Assembly: GCF_000261365.1 (NCBI RefSeq)
Contig: NZ_AJVC01000003.1
Span: forward strand, 1,178,001 to 1,242,000
Length of the DNA stretch: 64,000 nt
From: Herbaspirillum sp. GW103
GTDB lineage: Bacteria > Pseudomonadota > Gammaproteobacteria > Burkholderiales > Burkholderiaceae_D
Direction: 5' to 3'
The notes under the pieces are model-generated. The model did not search any database and was not told the origin of the DNA. It saw nothing but the letters and a program-made list of their open reading frames with translations. The position numbers and the translations under genes are program-made. Below, one piece after another: positions 48,035 to 56,966 of the stretch (positions are counted from its first letter, which is position 1; every line of letters begins with the position of its first letter).

Positions 48035-50461
48035 TCAAAACAACTCCCGCTGCGGCGAGGTAACTGCCGCGAAACTATCGCCCACGAACACCAGGATGGC
48101 GTCGGCCACCGGTGCCAGCTGACGCTCCAGGTAGTGCCCATAGTCAATGGCGGCACGGCGTTTTTCCAGCGGCTCCGGTCCCGCCGTGGTCATGACGTAG
48201 TTGATCCAGCCGCCCTGCTGGTATTGCAGCGGTCGTCCGCCCTCCTCGTTGACCTGATCGGCCATGCGCGCTGCGCGCACATGGGGCGGCACGTTCTTCT
48301 CGTAATGGTCGAGCTGGCGGCGCAGCCGCTTGCGATAGACCAGCAACGCATCCAGCCGCCCGGCCAGCAGGTCGGCCACATAGCCGCTGATGAAGTCGCG
48401 GTAGGGCTCGCCCCGGAAGATGCGCAGATACAGTTCCTGCTGGAAGCGCTGTGCCAGTGGCGACCAGTCTGTGCGCACCGTTTCCAGCCCCTTGTAGGTG
48501 ACCTTGTCCTGGCCCTCGGCCGTGCACACGTAACCGGCATAGCGCTTCTTGCTGCCGGTGTCGGCACCGCGCACGTGCGGCATCAGGAAACGCTGGTAAT
48601 GCACCTCGAACTGCAGTTCCAGTGCGCTTTCCAGCTGGTATTGCTCGGCCAGGTGATGTCGCCACCACGCGTTGATGCGTGCAGTCAGCTGCAATCCGAT
48701 CTCGCGCGCCCTGGCGTCGTCATGAGGCTGCCGCAGCCAGACGAAGGTGGAGTCGGTATCCCCATAGATGACCTCGTAACCGGCCTCCTCGATGAGCTCG
48801 CGCGTGCGGTGCATGATCTCGTGCCCGCGCCGTGTGATCGACGAAGCCAGGCGCGAATCGAAGAAGCGGCAACCGGTCGAGCCCAGCACGCCGTAGAAGG
48901 AATTCATGATGATCTTCAGCGCCTGCTGCAGCGGCTTGTTGCCCTGGGCCTTGGCAGCCTCGCGAGCCTCCCATATCTGCGCGATGATGGCGGGAAGGCT
49001 GTGACTGCGGCGCGAGAAGCGCGCACCGTTGTAGCCGGGTACGGTAGCGCTGTCGGGTTCATTCAAGGTGCCATCGACCAGTCCCACCGGATCGATCAGG
49101 AAACTGCGGATGATGCTGGGATACAGGCTCTTGTAGTCCAGCACGATCACCGAGTCGTACAAGCCCGCGCGCGACTCCATGACGAAGCCGCCCGGACTGG
49201 CCAGCGCCTCGGCATCGCCCAGGTTGGGGGCGACATAGCCCTTGCGGTGCATGTGCGGCAAATAGAGATGCGTGAACGCCGCCACCGAACCGCCGCTGCG
49301 GTCCGCCTGCAACCCGGTGACGCTGGCGCGTTCGAGCAGGAAGGAAAGGATGTCGGTCTGCTCGAAGATGCGCGTGACCAGCTCGCAATCCTTGAGGTTG
49401 TAGGTCGCCAGGGCCGCCTTGTCCTCGTTGAACATGCGATCGATCTCGTCCATGCGCTCATAGGGCGTGGCGATGGCCTTGCCTTCGCCCAGCAGGGCTT
49501 GCGCCACGTTCTCCAGGCTGAAGGAGGAAAAATTCCAGAAGGCCCCACGCAGACTTTCGATGCCGTCGATCACCAGGCGGCCCGGCGCATTGACCAGCAG
49601 ATGATTGGCGCGCATGCCGTGTTCGCGCCACTCCAGCACGCGCCCGGCACGACCCAGACGTAGCCGGGTCTGGTATTTCTGCGCCTGCTTTTGCAGCACG
49701 TTGAGGTCGAACTGCACCAGGTTCCAGCCGATCAGCGCATCCGGATCATGGCGCGCGATCCAGGTGTTGAGGCAGTCGATGAGTTCCTTGCGACTCTGGC
49801 AGAACTGCAGATCGAAGTTCACCGCCGCCACCGCACCACTGGGCGGCCCCAACGCAAAGACGCTGCGCTGGCCGCATCCTTCGATGGCGATGCTGTAGAG
49901 CTCACCCTGCCAGCTGGTTTCAATATCCAGTGAGGCCAGTTTCAGGGGCGGGCGATAACCCGGCAAGGCACGAATGCGTCCCTCCACCAGCACGCCGTGG
50001 CCATCGTCCACACCCTGGAAGGCCACGGGGGCATTGATGAAGCGCTCCATCAGGTAGCGTTCGGGCGGACGGATGTCGGCTTCGTAGACGCTGATGCCGG
50101 CGGCGATCAGGGCCTTCTCCATCTTCAGCAGCTTGCGGTACTGGCGCGCATAGAGACCCAGTACAGGACGCTGGCTGAGATCCTTCAAATGCGCCAGCGT
50201 GCGCAGTTCCATATCGGGTTCGTTGACGATGTGTGCCCGCACCCGATCGGCATGCTCCTGCGGCACGAAGGCGACCGCCATCTGCGGCGGCAGGCGCAGG
50301 CATTGCGGACCGTCGTCGGTGGCCAGCCACAGCTCGATCTCCACCCCGGCCGGCGTATCGCGCCAATGCCGGGACAGCAGGAAACCTGCGCGCTCGCCGG
50401 GGCGCAAGGCGGAAGAAGTCGTGGGAGTGGCTGCGTCGGTCACCGGCGGTTGCGGATACAT
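48035..50461 (-). CDS. polB: DNA polymerase II (family B)
   Basis: Family B polymerase with 3'-5' exonuclease (808 aa; relatives about 780), used in translesion synthesis and replication restart. Exonuclease motifs: SLDIETS near 177, GWNLVQFDLN near 245 and YNLKDCELV near 350. Polymerase motifs: DYKSLYPSII near 440, KIIMNSFYGVLGS near 515 and YGDTDSTFVWL near 562, plus KKRYAGY near 640. All catalytic acids are present. ATG at 50461 (MYPQPPV) is the first sensible start; a longer frame to 50542 extends into AT-rich leader. No clear ribosome site is seen. In E. coli it is SOS-induced; I find no clear LexA box upstream here. Confidence 0.95.
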   Translation of the reverse strand: MYPQPPVTDAATPTTSSALRPGERAGFLLSRHWRDTPAGVEIELWLATDDGPQCLRLPPQMAVAFVPQEHADRVRAHIVNEPDMELRTLAHLKDLSQRPVLGLYARQYRKLLKMEKALIAAGISVYEADIRPPERYLMERFINAPVAFQGVDDGHGVLVEGRIRALPGYRPPLKLASLDIETSWQGELYSIAIEGCGQRSVFALGPPSGAVAAVNFDLQFCQSRKELIDCLNTWIARHDPDALIGWNLVQFDLNVLQKQAQKYQTRLRLGRAGRVLEWREHGMRANHLLVNAPGRLVIDGIESLRGAFWNFSSFSLENVAQALLGEGKAIATPYERMDEIDRMFNEDKAALATYNLKDCELVTRIFEQTDILSFLLERASVTGLQADRSGGSVAAFTHLYLPHMHRKGYVAPNLGDAEALASPGGFVMESRAGLYDSVIVLDYKSLYPSIIRSFLIDPVGLVDGTLNEPDSATVPGYNGARFSRRSHSLPAIIAQIWEAREAAKAQGNKPLQQALKIIMNSFYGVLGSTGCRFFDSRLASSITRRGHEIMHRTRELIEEAGYEVIYGDTDSTFVWLRQPHDDARAREIGLQLTARINAWWRHHLAEQYQLESALELQFEVHYQRFLMPHVRGADTGSKKRYAGYVCTAEGQDKVTYKGLETVRTDWSPLAQRFQQELYLRIFRGEPYRDFISGYVADLLAGRLDALLVYRKRLRRQLDHYEKNVPPHVRAARMADQVNEEGGRPLQYQQGGWINYVMTTAGPEPLEKRRAAIDYGHYLERQLAPVADAILVFVGDSFAAVTSPQRELF

Positions 50462-50657
50462 GCGATGGAGACGGGATTCTACTTGGATGTGAGCATCCTT
50501 GCGCACCCATGGGGCAGAGCAATTGTGAAGAATCCCCAACACGCTTTTTCAGCTGCAAAGATTTTTAAAAAATTCCGTTTCTTCTCCACGTTTTGAGCCT
50601 TGGCAGGCGGTGCGATGCTGGCGCCCATCACGTTCCCGCAATACGGAGAGTCTCGCC

Positions 50658-51476
50658 ATGAAATCCCTGCCCCTCGTCCTCCTGCTCGCCAGCGCCAGCC
50701 TGTTGGGTGCACTTGAACTCTCGCCGGCCCGCGCCGCCAGCTTCGATTGCAGCAAGGCCGGGTCGGCCAACGAGAAGACCATCTGCCGCGACCCCGAACT
50801 GTCGGCCCTGGATGACCAACTGGGCCGTACCTATCGGCGCGCCCGCCAGGCTGCCACCGATGTGCGCGCCTTCCGGACGGCCAGCGATGCGCAATGGCGC
50901 TGGCGCGAACAGAATTGCCGTGACCGCGACTGCCTGCTGGCCTGGTATCAGCGCCGCCAGGCCGAACTGCAGGCCCAGGCGGCGCCGGCTGCATCACCCG
51001 TGGCGCTGTCGGCCACGCCGCCCAAGTCACCGGCCGGATCGCCCGTGCCCGCCCTGGCAGCCGTGCCGCCAGGCGCCACCACAAGTGCGCCGGCGGCGGC
51101 AGAAGCCCTGCGGCTGGGGCTGGACACGCGCCAGATCGAGCAACTGGCACCGCAAGGCAGCATGCCCTGGCCGCACTATGCGCGAGTCGAGCGCGGCCAG
51201 TATTTCTATCGCGATCCCCAGGCAGCCGAGACACAGCCGCTGGTGGCCGTGCGCTATTACGGCATGGAGAACGGGCAATACATCCTCGAAGCCGTGCGCG
51301 GCCAGACCGTCTTGCGCTACACCTGCAGTGCCGATTGCCGCTACATCGCACAGCTGGCCCTGCCGGGCGACGTGGAAAAGGACACCGTCATCGTCAGCAA
51401 TGACCGTGCTTCGCTGCCGGGACTGATCGTCAGCGATGCCGTCAACGGCCTGCTGGCACCGGTGCAGTCGCAATAG
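50658..51476 (+). CDS. Secreted protein with LprI-like (DUF1311) domain
   Basis: Periplasmic or secreted protein of 272 aa. Signal peptide at about 1-26 (cleavage near ARA). The domain at about 28-100 has the LprI/DUF1311 pattern: FDCSKAGSANEKTICRDPEL, then LDDQLGRTYRRAR and CRDRDCLLAWYQRR, with conserved cysteines. A Pro/Ala-rich linker (about 105-150) leads to a C-terminal part (about 160-272) that I do not recognise. GGAGAG lies 7 nt before ATG 50658. LprI relatives inhibit lysozyme in mycobacteria, but this is not shown for proteobacterial ones. Divergent from polB. Confidence 0.8.
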   Translation: MKSLPLVLLLASASLLGALELSPARAASFDCSKAGSANEKTICRDPELSALDDQLGRTYRRARQAATDVRAFRTASDAQWRWREQNCRDRDCLLAWYQRRQAELQAQAAPAASPVALSATPPKSPAGSPVPALAAVPPGATTSAPAAAEALRLGLDTRQIEQLAPQGSMPWPHYARVERGQYFYRDPQAAETQPLVAVRYYGMENGQYILEAVRGQTVLRYTCSADCRYIAQLALPGDVEKDTVIVSNDRASLPGLIVSDAVNGLLAPVQSQ

Positions 51477-51633
51477 CAACAGCCATGGCAACTGGCCACG
51501 GGCGGCATGCGATTGCGCACTTGTCCTACATGCGATAGCGAAGAGGGATGACAGGCGGGGCGGCACGACACGGGCATACTGAGCAGCACCGAGCATGGTG
51601 CGCATGCTCCCCTTGCCCTGGCGAGAAGCTCAT

Positions 51634-51840
51634 ATGAAGAAAATCGAATTCGACGGTTACCTGCTGGTCTATCAGGCCGATGACAGCGAGGGCCGCTGGA
51701 AAGCTTCCTACGCGATCCTGAAGGATCGTGCAGAAATCAGCCGAGGCTCCCTGCCGCTGGCTGCCCACTCCGAAGACGAAGCCGTCGGCGAGATCCTGGC
51801 CGCCGCGCGTGGCCATACCACCAGCGCATTGCATGCCTAG
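51634..51840 (+). CDS. Small hypothetical protein, 68 aa
   Basis: Short soluble protein starting MKKIEFDGYLLVYQADD with predicted beta-strands followed by an Ala-rich C-terminal helix (EDEAVGEILAAARG). A GAGAAG element about 6 nt before ATG 51634 supports translation. No family recognised. It ends 21 bp before the convergent MocR gene stop. Confidence 0.65.
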   Translation: MKKIEFDGYLLVYQADDSEGRWKASYAILKDRAEISRGSLPLAAHSEDEAVGEILAAARGHTTSALHA

Positions 51841-51861
51841 CCGCACGTCTTCGTCACGACG

Positions 51862-53274
51862 CTACACCACCACTTCACGCACACTGCGGCGATGGGCCAG
51901 CTCCATCAGCCGCCGCAATGCGTGGACCAGTTCAAAGCGGCTGCGTGAACGCCCCAGCGAGATCCGGATGTGCGGTCCAAGACCGGACCGCGAGCGCTGG
52001 GTAGCAACCTCGAAGCTGTCCTGAGCCACTACATTGAGCCCGGCCTCCCTGGCCTTGACCACGAAATCCTGTCCCTTCCAGCGCTCCGGCAAGGCTTTCC
52101 AGAGGTGGATGCCGCCGCTGTCGGCCAGGCTTGCATCACCGAGGGTGCGCAAGGCCAGCTCCCGGCGGGCCCAGGCTTCCTGGCGGATGCCCGCGGTCAG
52201 CGCAGCGGCGGTGCCGTCGTGTATCCATTGGGTCGAGAGTGCCGTGGTCAGCGGCGTGGACATCAGCACGAAGGAGCGCAGTGCCGCCAGCACCTCCTCC
52301 TGTGACTGTCCCTGGGGCGTGACCAGATAGGCGGTGCGCAGCCCAGGCAAGAGGCACTTGGCCAGTGTGGAGACATAGAACACGTGCCGGGGCGCATAGT
52401 GCGCCAGCGGCCTGGGCGCGTTGGCGGCAAAGCGCCAGTAGGGATCATCCTCGATGATGCGCAAATCCATGCGCGTGGCCACGGCCGCGATCTCGGCACG
52501 GCGCGCAGCGGGCATGGTGTGGGTGGTCGGGTTCTGCAGGGTCGGGTTCAGGTACACCAGGCGGGCGCCATGCCTGCGCGCCATGGTAGTGAGCAGATCA
52601 GGACGCATGCCCTCGTGATCCACATCGACGGCGACCACGTTGCGCCCCAATTGCGCAGCGGCGGCCAGCAGGCCGGGATAGGTCAGCGGCTCGGCCAGGA
52701 TGGTCTCGCCCGGCCGGGTCTGCGAGAGCAGCAAGGCGGCCAGTGCCGATTGCGCCCCAGGACAGGCCAGCACCCGACTCTCCTCGAGCGCGCCCAGCAT
52801 GTCCTGCAGCCACAGCGCCCCGGCCGCCCGGTCGGCACTGCTGCCGCCACCCAGGTGGTAGGTCATTAGCAGATCGATATCGCTGTGCATCAGCACCTGC
52901 GAGACCCCCTGGCGCAACAGGTCGTCCAGGTCGATGCCGGCCGGGGGTGGCGGAATGTTCATGGAGAGGTCGATCACCTGACTCAAATCCACCTTGGGCG
53001 CAGCCACGAAGCTGCCGGCCGCACCGCGCGCCTCCAGCAGATGGCGGCGGCGCGCCTCACCGTAGGCGCGGGTGACCGTGGTCAGATCGACCTTCAGGCG
53101 TTCGGCCAGCACCCGTTGCGGCGGCAGGCGGTCACCGGGCTTGAGGCGCTCCTCCGAGATGGCCTGCTCCATGAAGCCGACGATCTGCAGGTAACGCGGG
53201 CCACCTCCGGCCGTAAAGCGGGAAATCCAGTGCAGAGTATGCCCTGCGGCGTGTGGGGGGTCCGGTCTGGCCAT
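51862..53274 (-). CDS. MocR-type regulator (GntR wHTH plus aminotransferase fold)
   Basis: Transcription factor of 470 aa. N-terminal GntR winged helix (about 25-90; GDRLPPQRVLAERLKVDLTT) joined to a fold-type I aminotransferase domain (about 115-465) that binds PLP as effector. Expected PLP-region residues: NPTLQNPTTHTM near 245, EDDPYWRF near 277 and STLAKCLLPGLR near 304, where the Lys is the Schiff-base candidate. CAGGAG 4 nt before ATG 53274 sets the start. It lies downstream of a short-chain dehydrogenase gene on the same strand, separated by 132 bp with a triple GTATGGA site. Target pathway unknown. Confidence 0.9.
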   Translation of the reverse strand: MARPDPPHAAGHTLHWISRFTAGGGPRYLQIVGFMEQAISEERLKPGDRLPPQRVLAERLKVDLTTVTRAYGEARRRHLLEARGAAGSFVAAPKVDLSQVIDLSMNIPPPPAGIDLDDLLRQGVSQVLMHSDIDLLMTYHLGGGSSADRAAGALWLQDMLGALEESRVLACPGAQSALAALLLSQTRPGETILAEPLTYPGLLAAAAQLGRNVVAVDVDHEGMRPDLLTTMARRHGARLVYLNPTLQNPTTHTMPAARRAEIAAVATRMDLRIIEDDPYWRFAANAPRPLAHYAPRHVFYVSTLAKCLLPGLRTAYLVTPQGQSQEEVLAALRSFVLMSTPLTTALSTQWIHDGTAAALTAGIRQEAWARRELALRTLGDASLADSGGIHLWKALPERWKGQDFVVKAREAGLNVVAQDSFEVATQRSRSGLGPHIRISLGRSRSRFELVHALRRLMELAHRRSVREVVV

Positions 53275-53331
53275 GCGGCTCCTGGGATGAACGAGTGTGC
53301 CAGCAGGTCGTTCCTGCGGGGCGGTCGTCTA

Positions 53332-53362
53332 GTATGGATGTATGGACGTCAAAAATCCATAC
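53332..53362. promoter_or_regulatory. Three-half-site operator upstream of MocR gene
   Basis: GTATGGA occurs at 53332-53338 and 53340-53346 as direct repeats, and its reverse complement TCCATAC at 53356-53362. The outer pair forms TGTATGGA-N9-TCCATACA. A TTGACG hexamer (53352-53347, minus strand) lies inside and may be the -35 element of the MocR gene. Two direct plus one inverted half-site recalls MocR-type operators. Confidence 0.6.
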
Positions 53363-53406
53363 ATCGTGACTTCCCTTTGTGCCAAGGTTTGGTAACCCCT
53401 GCCCGC

Positions 53407-54156
53407 TCAAGCCGAGGCCATGCGCATCCATTCCACCGCGTCCGCCCCTGCCGCAATGCGCATGGGTGCCGCCGTATCGGTCGCTGCCTGCCAGACCGCC
53501 GCGGCCACATCACTGGCGTGGGTAATCTGCGCATGATCCTGGAATTGGCTCAACACCTGGGCGGCCAGCGCGTCATAGGCTGGCGGAATGGCGCCCTCCA
53601 TGCGTGGCCGGGCGTTCTCACCAAAGCGCGTATGCGGCGCCCGACCCGGCAACACCAGGCGAGCCTGCACCCCCACGCTGGCCAGTTCGATGGCGATTGA
53701 TTCGGTGAAGGCATTCATGGCTGCCTTGCTGGCCGTGTAGACCGCCAGCAAGGGAAGCGAGCGCAGGGTGACCGAGGAGGTGAGATTGACGATCACGCCG
53801 GCACCACGCTCGCGCATCTGCGGGATGACGGCCTGGGTCATGGCGATGCTGCCCAGAGTGTTGGTCTCAAAGATCTCGCGCACCTGCGTCATGGCCTGGC
53901 CTTCCACGGCAGCCAGTGCGCCGATGCCGGCATTGTTGACCAGCACGTCGATGGGCCCGGCCCGCTCGATGGCGGCGGCAATGCTGGCGGCACTGGTCAC
54001 ATCCAGCGGCAGAATGCGCAGGTGCGGCGAGGCTGGCAGCAGGTCACTGCGGGGTGTGCGCATGGTGGCGATGACCTGCCAGTCACGTTGCAGGAAATAG
54101 CTTGCGATTTCCAGGCCGAAGCCGGACGAACAGCCAGTGATGAGGACGGTTTTCAT
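53407..54156 (-). CDS. Short-chain dehydrogenase/reductase
   Basis: NAD(P)-dependent classical SDR of 249 aa. Rossmann glycine motif TGCSSGFG at 7-14, NNAGIGA near 86, catalytic Ser in NLTSSVT near 138, and YTASK with catalytic Tyr and Lys near 151-155. AGGAAA before ATG 54156 supports this start over the frame to 54261. It diverges from an AraC regulator with a 103-bp gap, so that regulator probably controls it. Substrate unknown. Confidence 0.9.
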   Translation of the reverse strand: MKTVLITGCSSGFGLEIASYFLQRDWQVIATMRTPRSDLLPASPHLRILPLDVTSAASIAAAIERAGPIDVLVNNAGIGALAAVEGQAMTQVREIFETNTLGSIAMTQAVIPQMRERGAGVIVNLTSSVTLRSLPLLAVYTASKAAMNAFTESIAIELASVGVQARLVLPGRAPHTRFGENARPRMEGAIPPAYDALAAQVLSQFQDHAQITHASDVAAAVWQAATDTAAPMRIAAGADAVEWMRMASA

Positions 54157-54259
54157 GATCGTTTCCTTGTGCGGTGAGAGAGAACAAGACCAAGAATAGG
54201 CTCTCATCACCGGACTTGCTACAATCGAAAGTCCATCATTCATTGGCATTCGTCCAGCC

Positions 54260-55207
54260 ATGACCCTTTTACCCGTTATCGATCCCCTGGCTGAAGTGGT
54301 CAGCCTGCTACAGCCCGCCCCTCGCTACACCAAGTATGTGCAGGGTGCCGGCCGCTGGCGGGTACAGCGGTCGCGGCCCGAGCTGGCCTTCTATTGCGCG
54401 GTGCTGGAAGGCAGTTGTCGACTCCTGCGTGATGCACCAGGCACGGCCTCTGAAGAGGCGTGCATCGTGCTGCATGCCGGCGATTTTTTCCTGGCCCCTG
54501 CCTTGCAAGGTTTCAACGTGGCCAGCATGGAAGACAGCGAGGATTGCGTGCTCGATGAAGATCATCCGCCGCCCCGTCTGCCGGATGGCCGCTACCATCT
54601 CGGTCCGCCGGGTCTGCCGCCGCAGGTGCAACTGGTGGTCGGTCATTGCGTGTTCGAGTCGCCGGATACGCCCTTGCTGCTCTCGCTGCTGCCCAGCCTG
54701 GTGGTGGTACGCGCCCATGCTCGTCTGGCTACGCTGGTGCAGCTGGTAGGCGACGAGTACCGCGCCGAACGACCGGCGCGTGATGTGGTGCTCTCGCGCC
54801 TGCTCGAAGTGCTGCTGATCGAGGCACTGCGCTCCAGTGCAGATACCGGTGCCGCAGCGACACCGGGCCTGCTGCGCGGCCTGGGCGATGTACGGCTCGC
54901 CGCAGCTCTGCGATCCATACATGCGCGGCCCGCCGAGGAGTGGGACGTGGCACGTATGGCGCGGGCCGCCGCACTGTCGCGCTCTTCGTTCTTCGAACGA
55001 TTCCGCCGTGAAGTCGGACTGGCGCCGATGGAATATCTGCTGGCCTGGCGCATGGCCCTGGCCAAGCGGCTGTTGCTACACGAGACTGTCTCCATGGCCG
55101 AGGTCGCGCAACAGGTCGGCTACAGTTCGGCCTCCACCTTCAGCGTAGCCTTCAGCCGCCATGTGGGCATACCGCCTTCGGCGTTCGCCCGACAGGCCCC
55201 CGCCTAA
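54260..55207 (+). CDS. AraC-family regulator with N-terminal cupin domain
   Basis: Transcription factor of 315 aa: an AraC-type cupin ligand domain (about 10-190; HAGDFFLAPALQGF) and two helix-turn-helix motifs in the C-terminal domain (about 215-312; MARAAALSRSSFFERFRREVG and AEVAQQVGYSSASTFSVAFSRHVG). It belongs to the AraC_binding_2/cupin_6 type often found divergent from oxidoreductases. TACAAT at 54220-54225 may be its -10 element. The 3' end overlaps the convergent GntR gene by 3-4 bp. Confidence 0.9.
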   Translation: MTLLPVIDPLAEVVSLLQPAPRYTKYVQGAGRWRVQRSRPELAFYCAVLEGSCRLLRDAPGTASEEACIVLHAGDFFLAPALQGFNVASMEDSEDCVLDEDHPPPRLPDGRYHLGPPGLPPQVQLVVGHCVFESPDTPLLLSLLPSLVVVRAHARLATLVQLVGDEYRAERPARDVVLSRLLEVLLIEALRSSADTGAAATPGLLRGLGDVRLAAALRSIHARPAEEWDVARMARAAALSRSSFFERFRREVGLAPMEYLLAWRMALAKRLLLHETVSMAEVAQQVGYSSASTFSVAFSRHVGIPPSAFARQAPA

Positions 55208-55842
55208 GCGGCCACGAACCCAACCCGTTCCATGGTGCCGATGTGCATGCTCAGCAGTTGCACGGCGCGGTCGGTCTTGCGATCGCGCAAGGCGTCGATG
55301 ATGAGACGGTGATCGTGATCCGAGCGTGGCTGCCAGCCGCGCTTGAATCCGGTCGAGAACAGGTAGCGCGAATTGGTCAGCTGCAGTTGCTTGAGCACCG
55401 CCAGCAAGCGCGGCATGCCGCACTCGCTGGAGAGGATGTCATGAAACAGGTTGTTGGCCGCGTCCCATTCGATCAGGGAGGCCGCCTCGGCGCAAGCCTG
55501 CTGCGCCTGTTCCAGGCGGGCGATGTGCTCGGAACCGAACTTGCGGGCGCTGTGGCGCAGCGCCAGGATCTCCAGCGAGCCGCGCATCTCGGCATTTTCC
55601 TTCACGGCGGCCCGGTCCACCTGCGTTACGCGCACCCCGCGACGGGGCAAGGTGAGCACCAGTCCCTGTGCTTCCAGCTGGCGAAAAGCCTCCCTCACCG
55701 GCACGTGGCTGGACTGAAATTCCTGGGCCACATGGTCCTGCCGAAGCGCCGCCCCGCCTGCGATTTCACCGCGAATGATGCGTGTGCGCAGCACCTCGGC
55801 GATGCGTTCCACGGTGCTCGGATGCTCGGAATGATGCACCAT
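55204..55842 (-). CDS. bioR: GntR/FCD-family regulator, BioR-like biotin repressor
   Basis: GntR regulator of 212 aa: winged helix at about 10-75 (LRTRIIRGEIAGG, HVPVREAFRQLEAQGLV) and an FCD effector domain at about 85-205 with metal-binding-type residues (ANNLFHDIL, HDHRLIIDALR, LSMHIGTM). It is divergent from bioB, and the perfect BioR box TTATAGATAA lies 5 bp before its start codon. BioR proteins known from alpha- and some beta-proteobacteria have this size, family, position and operator, and repress biotin genes and themselves. ATG at 55842 has no ribosome site, so a leaderless mRNA or a different start is possible. Confidence 0.82.
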   Translation of the reverse strand: MVHHSEHPSTVERIAEVLRTRIIRGEIAGGAALRQDHVAQEFQSSHVPVREAFRQLEAQGLVLTLPRRGVRVTQVDRAAVKENAEMRGSLEILALRHSARKFGSEHIARLEQAQQACAEAASLIEWDAANNLFHDILSSECGMPRLLAVLKQLQLTNSRYLFSTGFKRGWQPRSDHDHRLIIDALRDRKTDRAVQLLSMHIGTMERVGFVAA

Positions 55843-55846
55843 ATTT

Positions 55847-55856
55847 TTATAGATAA
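55847..55856. promoter_or_regulatory. BioR box
   Basis: TTATAGATAA is an exact match to the BioR consensus TTATMKATAA. It lies between the bioR-like gene and bioB, immediately beside the regulator start and 97 bp upstream of bioB, as expected for repression of the operon and autorepression. Confidence 0.85.
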
Positions 55857-55871
55857 TCTATGAAAAAAGAA

Positions 55872-55902
55872 ATTGTTGAACGAATTTGAGCGAAGTTAGA
55901 AT
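55872..55902 (+). promoter_or_regulatory. Candidate sigma-70 promoter of the bio operon
   Basis: TAGAAT (55897-55902) fits a -10 element. TTGTTG (about 55873) or TTGAAC (about 55876) can serve as -35 with 18- or 15-nt spacing. The BioR box lies directly upstream of it. Confidence 0.4.
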
Positions 55903-55952
55903 CCGCCGGAACGCAATTCTATGCCTTTTTATCCACGGACCGGATTTTATCG

Positions 55953-56966
55953 ATGAGCCAGTGCCCTTCCCCCACCGCCGCACCCGCCAGTGCGCCCCTG
56001 CGTTGGTACCGCGCGCCGACCACGGTCGACGGCGGCGCCATTGCGCAATTGTTCGAACTGCCTTTCCTGGACCTGCTGTACCGCGCACAGACCGTACACC
56101 GCGAGCACCACCGGCCCAATGAAGTCCAGTTGTCGAGCCTGCTGTCGATCAAGACCGGCGGCTGCGCCGAGGACTGCGGCTACTGCGCGCAGTCGGCCCA
56201 TCACAAGGAAGCAGGCGTCCCGGCGGGCAAGTTGATGGACGTGGATGACGTGGTCCAGGCGGCCCGGGCTGCGCGCGCCCAGGGTGCCACGCGCTTCTGC
56301 ATGGGCGCGGCCTGGCGCAATCCGAAGCAGCGCGACATGGCCGCCCTCACCGAGATGGTCAGCCAGGTCCGCGCGCTGGGACTGGAAACCTGCATGACCC
56401 TGGGCATGCTGGAACAGACCCAGGCCGAGGCGCTCAAGCAGGCCGGGCTGGACTACTACAACCACAACCTCGACACCGCCCCGGATTTCTATGGCCAGGT
56501 CATCTCCACCCGCAGCTACCAGGATCGGCTGGACACCTTGCAGCGCGTGCAGGAAGCCGGTCTGAACGTGTGCTGCGGCGGCATCATCGGCATGGGCGAG
56601 ACGCGCGCCCAGCGTGCCGGCCTGATTGCCCAGCTGGCCAGCCTGCCGGTGCCGCCGCAATCGGTGCCGATCAACCATCTGGTCCCCATTGCCGGCACAC
56701 CACTGCAGGATGTTGCGCCACTGGACGAATTCGAATTCGTGCGCACCGTGGCCGTAGCCCGCATCGCGCTGCCGCATGCGGTGATCCGCCTGTCGGCCGG
56801 TCGCGAGAGCATGAGCGAGGCGACCCAGGCCTGGTGTTTTGCCGCCGGTGCCAATTCCATCTTCCTGGGAGCCAAGTTGCTGACCACCGCCAATGCACCG
56901 GTCTCGGCCGACCTTGATCTGCTGCAGCGCCTGGGACTGCAGGCGGCCGCTGCCTCCGCCGGATGA
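55953..56966 (+). CDS. bioB: Biotin synthase
   Basis: Radical SAM enzyme converting dethiobiotin to biotin (337 aa). The 4Fe-4S/SAM motif CxxxCxxC is C71, C75, C78 in [10 protein letters not shown]. Other BioB features: [26 protein letters not shown] and the Arg ligand of the auxiliary cluster in [13 protein letters not shown] at 55953 is close to a predicted promoter. The stop overlaps the P450 start in an ATGA arrangement. Confidence 0.97.
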   Translation: MSQCPSPTAAPASAPLRWYRAPTTVDGGAIAQLFELPFLDLLYRAQTVHREHHRPNEVQLSSLLSIKTGGCAEDCGYCAQSAHHKEAGVPAGKLMDVDDVVQAARAARAQGATRFCMGAAWRNPKQRDMAALTEMVSQVRALGLETCMTLGMLEQTQAEALKQAGLDYYNHNLDTAPDFYGQVISTRSYQDRLDTLQRVQEAGLNVCCGGIIGMGETRAQRAGLIAQLASLPVPPQSVPINHLVPIAGTPLQDVAPLDEFEFVRTVAVARIALPHAVIRLSAGRESMSEATQAWCFAAGANSIFLGAKLLTTANAPVSADLDLLQRLGLQAAAASAG

